The notes below the pieces were generated by a model. It was not told the origin of the DNA. It was given only the letters and a program-made list of their open reading frames with translations, and did not search any database. 64,000 nucleotides of DNA, from assembly GCA_036172665.1 (NCBI GenBank), contig CM069871.1, forward strand, positions 4,216,001 to 4,280,000, written 5' to 3'. This DNA is from Prosopocoilus inquinatus. Taxonomy: Eukaryota; Arthropoda; Insecta; Coleoptera; Lucanidae. Position 1 is the stretch's first letter; each line of letters starts with the position of its first letter. Positions 57,481-64,000 of this stretch are shown piece by piece. A program made the position numbers and the translations under genes.

Positions 57481-60400
57481 TAGTACAGGCAATTTGAGAT
57501 TTGCAAATAATAAATTAATTAAAAATGTTTTTTTTGTTTTTCATGAAAACTAGCCTTTAGTGTTTAGATCACAAAACAAAAAAATAATATACACTTGCCC
57601 TTAAAGACTCAAAGTAACCCAAATACTTCAAAACCGAATGACATTTGAATAATTTGATACGATAATTAACTTAGGCAACGGTTTTAAATAGGTTCGGCAC
57701 TGACCTTCACAGCGGCGTAGAATTTTAACTAAAATTTCTTAAATTTCGTTTTGTTATTGAATTATTAGATTTTTGTACAGAATTCCGGTTTCTTACATCT
57801 GCCTTAATTGTATCTTACCGACTTTATTATGTATTATTTTGCAATTACACGTTCAGATAGGATAACCCATCATCTTAAATCCCTCGTAAATTAATCCATT
57901 TCACATCATGACGTGTTAATCATTTATTAATGTAATTCCTCGATTCTCGGATTTCCATTGCAGACAGCACAATACATTCAGATTTGCATTGCATTACTTT
58001 TTATCGAGATAAATCAACTTGGGGGTCGTCTCCGTAGCTCTCTACATAACTAGGAAGATAAACGGACAAAGACAAACTTCCCCCTCCCCCCGCCCCCGCG
58101 CCGTAATAAGAGGCATTTTTCTTTTAGAAATTTTGAACAGTTTGAAGGTTGCCAGACGCAGTAATCTCAAAAATATTAATAATATTAGGTTTATTAGGTT
58201 TCAGACCGCCCGAACCAAAGGGCATTGGCGGGCGCATCGGCGCGAGTACTCTCGCGTTGCTTGCAGCCTCTTAGCTTCTAGATAAAAAAAAATATTGCGT
58301 GAAGAACGCAAGACCAAAACGTTCGTGAAATGCAAAGAAAAACAAAACAAAACATAAAGGAGAAAACTCCCAAATTACGGCAACTCTCTCACTGACTTTG
58401 AGCCAATTAAACTGACTGTAAAAAAAAACTAGTAAAATTGAAAATGTGGGACAACAACAGTATAAATAGACTCTACATGTACACAAAAAAAAAAAAAACT
58501 ATTTTAACAATAATTTGACCAACATTCTGCTGTAGCAAGTCTTCTCAGATTGCAGTGGGACCGTCAGGCATCCTCTGTATAGCGCTATTTCTGCCGTAAC
58601 TGGGGCCTCATCAGCAGAAGAGTTGCTCGAAAATCTCGAGAAATTTTCGCACAGTATATGCTCAAACCCTTGGCTGCCTCAGAGCACGCCTGAAGCTGCA
58701 GTTTGACGATAAAAAAAAAAAAATTATCACGGGCAAAATTCTCCCTCCCACCGAGTTCGTAGGTGTAAGAAAAATTCAGACCAACTCTGACCCCCCCAGT
58801 GGCTTGAAGAACGCCCACGTTACCAATTACAATCCGCAACAAATTCCCAAAAATATTACACTCCGTAATGTGACGTCACGCAACACGTCGCCAAGGAAGA
58901 AAAAGAGATGGAAAAGTCTTACGCCTCCTCACAGGAGATCGACGTCCAAAAAGGAGTCTGGAAATTATCGGGATGGCAACAGCTTCCAACCAACGAAAGC
59001 GAGTTTCCTGGACGCTTCGCACGACAACGTCGGCGTCATGATGCCAGTCGAGATCGGAACAACGCTCCCGGTGTTCGATAACCAGGTCTGCTCGAACTCT
59101 ACGTCGAAATCTGCTCGGGACTACTTGCTTGTCGAAAAATAGCACGGCACAACTCACAGAGCCAAAAGACGGTCCCTACAACACGGGGACAGCAACAGCG
59201 GTGAGGCTTATGACACGTTCAACAAGGGCTGGTTTAATTCTTCATCAAAAAAACTCCACAGTGCACTAAACAACTCGCAACACGATGAAAGAAGTGACTG
59301 GCACGAGCTTATTACAAAATTTATTTTATTCACTAAATCGGTCCTGCCGAGATAAAAATTTTTATTATCGCAAGTCGGAAGGGATTCATTCGTCGCTGCC
59401 GATCGGCAAACAAACAAATTTCGAGAGTTCGATCGCGACTCTGTTAGGAAATCTACCGCAACGTACTCGACGCGCACGTATAAAGAGTAGCCTACCCAAC
59501 CGGGTCGTCGCGTCGGTCAAATCAAAGATTGACTGTAACAACGCATTTAAAATTATTGGTAAATTCAAAGAGTAAGAGGAATCTCCTTCTCCTTCGCCCC
59601 CCCCCTCCCCAAAAAAAAAATGGGAAAGTGAACCTTCGGAAGGAAATGAACTGAGAAACCATTAAAAATTTCCGAGTGTGATTTATTAACCTTGAGGCCG
59701 TAAAAATTCCCGAATGGAAGAGAGAGAGAGAGAACTTCAGCTGGAGGAAGGAAGTTCTTCAAACACAAGATACGAAGTTATTTTACCGACGCGATTTATT
59801 TTATTTTGCATTTGTATTCATGGTTATCCCCCGGAGGTTTCCGTCGTTCGCTTCATTATAGGAGAGCGATGATTTACTTACTTTTCGAACCGCTGACTTG
59901 TGGGCCCTCCCTTCTTCTTCTTTGTGAGAGCGAGTTTTCCCCGTCGGCGTCGCTCAGATCTAAATCATCATCACCACCACCACCTGAAAAGTATTTTTTT
60001 TTTCTTTCTCTTGAACGATTTTATTTTTCGAATTACATGTGCGTGTGACGCCGCCGCAATACGCGATATGAGGGTTTTAAACTAGTTTGACTGCAAAGGC
60101 TGTTCGCGCCGTTGTTATTGTGTGATTATACATTTTGACAATCAACAGCGACATGTCATGTTTGTAGTGTAATTCACTCGCGAAAGACAAACACGAGGTA
60201 CAACATTGTGCTTCATTAGCCGTACATGCGGCTGTATTGTTTCAGTTAACACTCCCCGAAATTAGTAGCTTATTGATTAGTATGGAAATGGCAAACTACG
60301 ACGACACTATGTGCTTTGTTTGGTCCGGATTGCTCAAGCAACCTTTCTCAATTTATGTTTGATTGGTTGGGGAATTGCGGTCCCAAACAAATTTAGCCGT

Positions 60401-60599
60401 GATTATTCGCAAGTTTGTACGGACTAACACACTTCCTGTTTCTGATTTAATTGAAGATTTTTCACAACAACACCTTGGGGGATTACGTTGCTTACGCAAA
60501 GGCTAAACAAATTTGATCCAACTTGAAAGAAAAAAAGCGAAGAAATTCTTACTTTTTAGGTTAAATTTATAACACTTTACCACTACATATTACGTTAAT
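57481..60599. other. Unassigned sequence with GC-rich islands
   Basis: GC/CpG-richer stretches lie at 58020-58260 and 58540-59160. Around 58595-58705 a plus frame reads VTGASSAEELLENLEKFSHS then ICSNPWLPQSTPEAAV and a stop, followed within 12 bases by a 13-A run. This looks like a terminal coding piece or a retro-copy tail but has no recognised family. Opposed ~90-112-codon frames overlap at 58804-59157. (AG)n at ~59717. No gene is called. Confidence 0.35.
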
Positions 60600-60855
60600 C
60601 TCCTAGTTGTGGTTACTTACGATACCTGGTGCCAAGTCGCGCTATGATTTCAACAGCTGTCCCGAAGCTAGACTCTGAAAGAGAAAGGTATTGGTCAGAT
60701 GGTAAACTAAGGGCGCCAGGGAATAACCCCAGCCGATGAACGCACTGTGGAACCGCTTCCCAAGATCCCACTGCGTGCGCTGATAAACGAGAACAGCCAG
60801 GACTTTACTCGCCACCCGTACGTTCAAGGCATGGTTTGAGACGTAACAAAACACC
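60600..60855 (+). repeat. Dispersed repeat F, copy 2
   Basis: Direct-orientation homologue of 56320-56590, ~4.3 kb away. Confidence 0.8.
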
Positions 60856-61449
60856 GTCACGCAAATTTAAATAAATATATTAACACACTTAATATGTTTA
60901 TAAACACAATACAGGTTAGCCCTCGCGACCCAAATGAACTAAATAATTAAAGGAGCTTCGTAACTCAACTCAAAAATTAATTACACGACACTTGAAATAA
61001 TAATAAAAGATCAGTACTGACCCCACAAAACGTTAAAAGTACTTAACTAATTTAAACTTGACTCAAAAATCACGGAAATAGTTTAATATGATGAACAGAA
61101 AAATGTGCCGGAAATATTTGCGTTACAGTCGGATAGCGTAATAAAATAAACATGCAGGGTACGTTACTTAATCAATTGTCGGCTGTTGTTTTCACGTTGC
61201 TGCTTGTCAAATTTGTTAAAATACTGCGTCGGCGCCATCTTCGGACAGTCGAAATCCTGCTCTTACCGTCGGCGACTTCTTGCAACTCAGGGACGCTAAG
61301 CGGACGGCTGGCAACCCCAATTAAATGATACAACCAAATCATACGTCATACTTGTATCGATTTTCTGAATATGCGAAAGTCCACCCCGCAATAAAACGGT
61401 TCTGTTCCAATCAGAACGGAAGAAAGAAAATGTAACATCGTGCTCAAGT
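60856..61449. other. Unassigned sequence
   Basis: AT-rich with a GC-richer patch at 61190-61310. No gene or repeat is supported. Confidence 0.3.
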
Positions 61450-61800
61450 TTGAAGATCGTACCCAAATCCATACATTCCACGAATCTATTCAACTCGTCA
61501 AGGATGCTTGAAAAATACATCAAAAAACACGTGGAGCTCGTTTCATTCCAGTTAAACTGCTTACACCTCAAAAGACACATCGAGCTTGTTTCATTCCAAT
61601 TCAACTGCTTACACCGCAAAAGACACCTAGAGCTTTTTTCATTCCAGTTCAACTGCTTACACCTCAAAAGACACGTAGAGCTTGCTCCGTTCCAGTCAAA
61701 CTGCTTAGGTGAATCTGAATTTTACACATTTTCTCACATTCAACAAAATACGAGTACGCCCCATCATTTTGCAAGGCAAAGTGGAGCGTGCTCGCGATGA
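61450..61800 (+). CDS. Hypothetical 116-residue ORF built on a 16-residue repeat
   Basis: ATG-initiated frame. Residues ~25-88 consist of about four repeats of 16 residues with consensus H-x-E-L-V-S-F-Q-x-N-C-L-H-L-K-R, encoded by the 48-bp minisatellite. The opposite strand is also open over the same stretch (61296-61667) with its own 16-residue repeat (RCKQLNWNEKSSRCLL). Because 48 is divisible by three, any frame without a stop in one unit stays open, so openness alone is weak evidence. No signal peptide or domain. Confidence 0.2.
   Translation: MKIVPKSIHSTNLFNSSRMLEKYIKKHVELVSFQLNCLHLKRHIELVSFQFNCLHRKRHLELFSFQFNCLHLKRHVELAPFQSNCLGESEFYTFSHIQQNTSTPHHFARQSGACSR
61528..61715. repeat. 48-bp minisatellite, about four copies
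   Basis: CACGTGGAGCTCGTTTCATT, CACATCGAGCTTGTTTCATT, CACCTAGAGCTTTTTTCATT and CACGTAGAGCTTGCTCCGTT begin at 61528, 61576, 61624 and 61672, exactly 48 bp apart. Confidence 0.93.
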
Positions 61801-62759
61801 CGGTCGGAATTCGTTGTCTTAGCAAACATGGCGGGCCAATCGAAAAACAGAAGGCAGACGAATATGGTTACATCAGACCATTGAAAAACCTTGATTTCAA
61901 ACGGCGCAGACGCGTTAATGTCACTTCCAGAAAATATTGCCAAGTCTATAAACAAAGCAAACACGTACGCGTATTTGCCGAAACGTACCAACCACAACAG
62001 TAAACACACTACTGAGTATGTAATAATAACGATAGTTTATTGGTCGACAATCTACATGCATTTAATGATGTGCCGGACAAGTCATAAAACAAATAACAAA
62101 TGCAAAGCATAAAATCAATTAATATATCACAGTCACGGTTAAAATACCTGGAGGGACTAGAAAGTAAGAAAGAAACACCGTTTAAGGTAAACTGAACTTG
62201 CCTACGAGTGATACGAACAAGCGAAATGTGATTGTGAACTTATCAAAACAATTCGACGAAATTTACACAAACGAACTAAAACCGGAGCAACTAGATTCGA
62301 AATGAGAATACACTTGAATCAGGCTGAACCGATTAGACCCGATGCGGTCCTCGTGTTCTCTTCTGGCCAGCGAGAGCAAGCTCAGCCGTCCAAAGCCAAA
62401 GTTAATTTTATATCACATATCAGGAGAGCACTCTAAAGCCCAAAATGGGTACGCGTAATCGAATGCCAAAATACGAAATTAAGGTGTGAGCTCTGAAACT
62501 AAAGATGGCCGGCGCAAGTCGACAAGAACCAACGACAAGAAAATTCTTTTGCAAACATTTAAAAGAATCGTTTGAAACGAGCCGTGTAAATCACTCGGTA
62601 AAAGTAATGGAATGTTCAGAACCTGATTCAAGTACTTAGACGTTACGTTCGAAACCTGATTTAAGTATTTGGGAAGATGTAACGACAGCGAGTTATTTAT
62701 CTATTGAGCAATTTAAAGGTGGTCAGCCTAAACACTCTCCCTAAATTCTGCTTACTGTG
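61801..62759. other. Unassigned sequence
   Basis: A short frame starts at ATG 61828 (MAGQSKNRRQTNMVTSDH) in a GC-richer context and stops after 18 codons. No gene is supported. Confidence 0.3.
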
Positions 62760-63120
62760 ATGTCGAAACGTTTCCAGAAAACAGCGGGCCAACAAACAAC
62801 GAAGCGACGGTAGGGTCACCAAATCCAAAAATCAAATTCATCAAATCAAATTAAATTCACCCAGAGCTCACATCATTGATTAACGTGCAAACAAAATGTC
62901 TGCTTCCCGACGCAGTCTAGATTTAGAAAAATTCAGAATTTTTACATAACAGTTCTTTTTACTGTGACAGACAACCAAACCACCACCGCTTACTGTTAAC
63001 CCTATCTACGCTTTTTAACAAGCGAGCCATCCCTGGAAAACGATTTCTTTATTCGGTAGTGGGGATGGGATTTATAACCAAAAATGCGTTCTCAGATGTT
63101 TTTGCACAAAGGCCAGAATA
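62760..63120. repeat. Rearranged copy of palindrome-region repeats
   Basis: 62765-62940 matches palindrome right-arm subrepeats (ACAAACAACGAAG.., TTAACGTGCAAACA.AATGTCT near 62880). 62945-63120 matches the palindrome spacer 40905-41100 (AACCACCACCGCTTACTGTT, GAGCCATCCCTGGAAAACGA). The order of the two parts is swapped relative to 40.9-41.5 kb. Confidence 0.75.
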
Positions 63121-63509
63121 GTGCCGTTATTATGAACCTTCTGTCTCTCTTCTTATGGAAGTTTTAATTGAGTTTTTATTTTAAAACGAATCCTAAATTC
63201 GGAACAATGTGCTTACTGTAAGCAGTTTTTCCGCGTCCTATTTTTAAGAAAACACAATGTTTCATAAATGACATTAAAAAAACGAATAATTTTCGGCTTG
63301 GTCTAAATAAAAGCACGACACACCGTGAAAAGCAGTTTTGCCTTCCTCCACGAATAGCAAACTTGGGGAAAAGAACATCGATTTTAATTAAACTGAAATT
63401 AATACTTTGATATCGAGATAAGGCACGTGCTTAAAATTAAGCTTCTTCGCTAGAGGGAGCTGCAGTTCAGATTTGCATTGCTTTTTGAACTCCAATGCAA
63501 TGGAAAATT
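63121..63509. other. Unassigned sequence
   Basis: No gene or repeat is supported. Confidence 0.3.
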
Positions 63510-63720
63510 CCAGCTCCATCTGCCGACGTTAGCAGTTTTAGTTTCTCAAGGTAAAGTGCGGTGCGTAGCAAATTGAATCATTGTGACATGTAACTCAGCT
63601 CATATTTCATTTGGTACACGACATCTAATGAAACGGTGAGGCATTGTTTTTGTACGTCGGCGTCGCAAGTTTAAATGAAGGCTTTGTTTCAGACCGGCGG
63701 ACTAAATAAGATTAATTTTT
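63510..63720 (+). repeat. Dispersed repeat E, copy 3
   Basis: Closely matches 42415-42640 (TGTGACATGTAACTCAGCTC, CGACATCTAATGAAACGGTG, CGGCGTCGCAAGTTTAAATG), about 21 kb away in the same orientation. Confidence 0.88.
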
Positions 63721-64000
63721 TTTTTGTGTGGGTATCGATAGGAAATTCAAATCTTTACGAAGAGAACGTTTTGGGAAAAAAATGATAGTTTTAGGGAAGT
63801 GCTTATAAAAAGATGGACAGAGACGGATTCAGGAGCAGTCCGGGGCACATAAAAATAAATTTCAGACAACGAAACATGAAATGCGAATCTTATGTAATCG
63901 CACTTGAAAAGATCATCAAGATGATAAATGGGTATTCAAAAAAAGAAACTTCGACGAAGCAAACTTATTTTCTCGAGGAAAACACTCAATAACTGTTGGT

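Noticed and set aside
58595..58705. Terminal coding piece ending ...PWLPQSTPEAAV followed by an A-run
   Set aside because: Protein-like, but no acceptor, no recognised family and no polyadenylation signal at a suitable distance; kept only as a note in the unassigned interval.
1..64000. CRISPR arrays or bacterial operons
   Set aside because: The direct repeats are long contiguous satellites without unique spacers, and splice sites, LINEs and a P-type transposon mark eukaryotic DNA.

Overview
The window looks like a repeat-dense, AT-rich piece of an arthropod nuclear genome, most likely an insect. The evidence is a P-superfamily DNA transposon with a THAP-domain transposase, jockey/CR1-like LINE debris, short introns with canonical splice sites, many satellite-like arrays and no operon-like gene packing. 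A beetle is possible, but nothing here fixes the species. No complete, recognisable host gene is present. Host coding content is limited to a Glu-rich repeat gene or pseudogene on the minus strand and a few isolated exon candidates that would belong to genes with long introns.

Layout. 0.4-12.3 kb is a composite tandem array of two alternating units, A (~630 bp) and B (~2.03 kb), in the order A A A B A A B A B A A A after a partial A. A hairpin lies at its edge, followed by a diverged ~470-bp duplication family (12.5-13.5 kb). 14.6-17.7 kb is very AT-rich scrambled repeat carrying two displaced B fragments. 20.4-25 kb (minus) holds the Glu-rich gene; its core is a 324-bp (108-codon) tandem array organised into higher-order repeats that carry recurring stop codons. 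A possible first coding exon for that gene lies at 26.2 kb. 26.7-29.1 kb is a two-family tandem array sharing one module. 31.9-34.0 kb is a clean 270-bp satellite, about 0.5 kb downstream of a tRNA-Lys-type primer-binding-site-like motif. 37.7-42.4 kb is a dispersed repeat family that includes a 3.5-kb imperfect palindrome. 45.5-47.5 kb is a strongly pyrimidine-biased tract.

49.56-54.93 kb is the best-defined element: a P-like transposon with 51-bp imperfect terminal inverted repeats (30 bp perfect), an 8-bp target-site duplication and a six-exon transposase gene on the minus strand whose exon phases agree. Its fourth intron is invaded by a 1.48-kb TIR element with a TA duplication, which itself contains LINE fragments in opposite orientations. 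About 185 bp beyond the P element is a GC3-rich exon (55.1 kb) that would encode the N-terminus of a type II membrane protein. The last 8 kb contain further dispersed repeats and a 48-bp minisatellite.

There is no evident pathway linking these genes. The common theme is amplification: tandem arrays, higher-order repeats, a palindrome and nested transposons. All calls come from reading the sequence by eye. Family names rest on motif recognition and no search was run.
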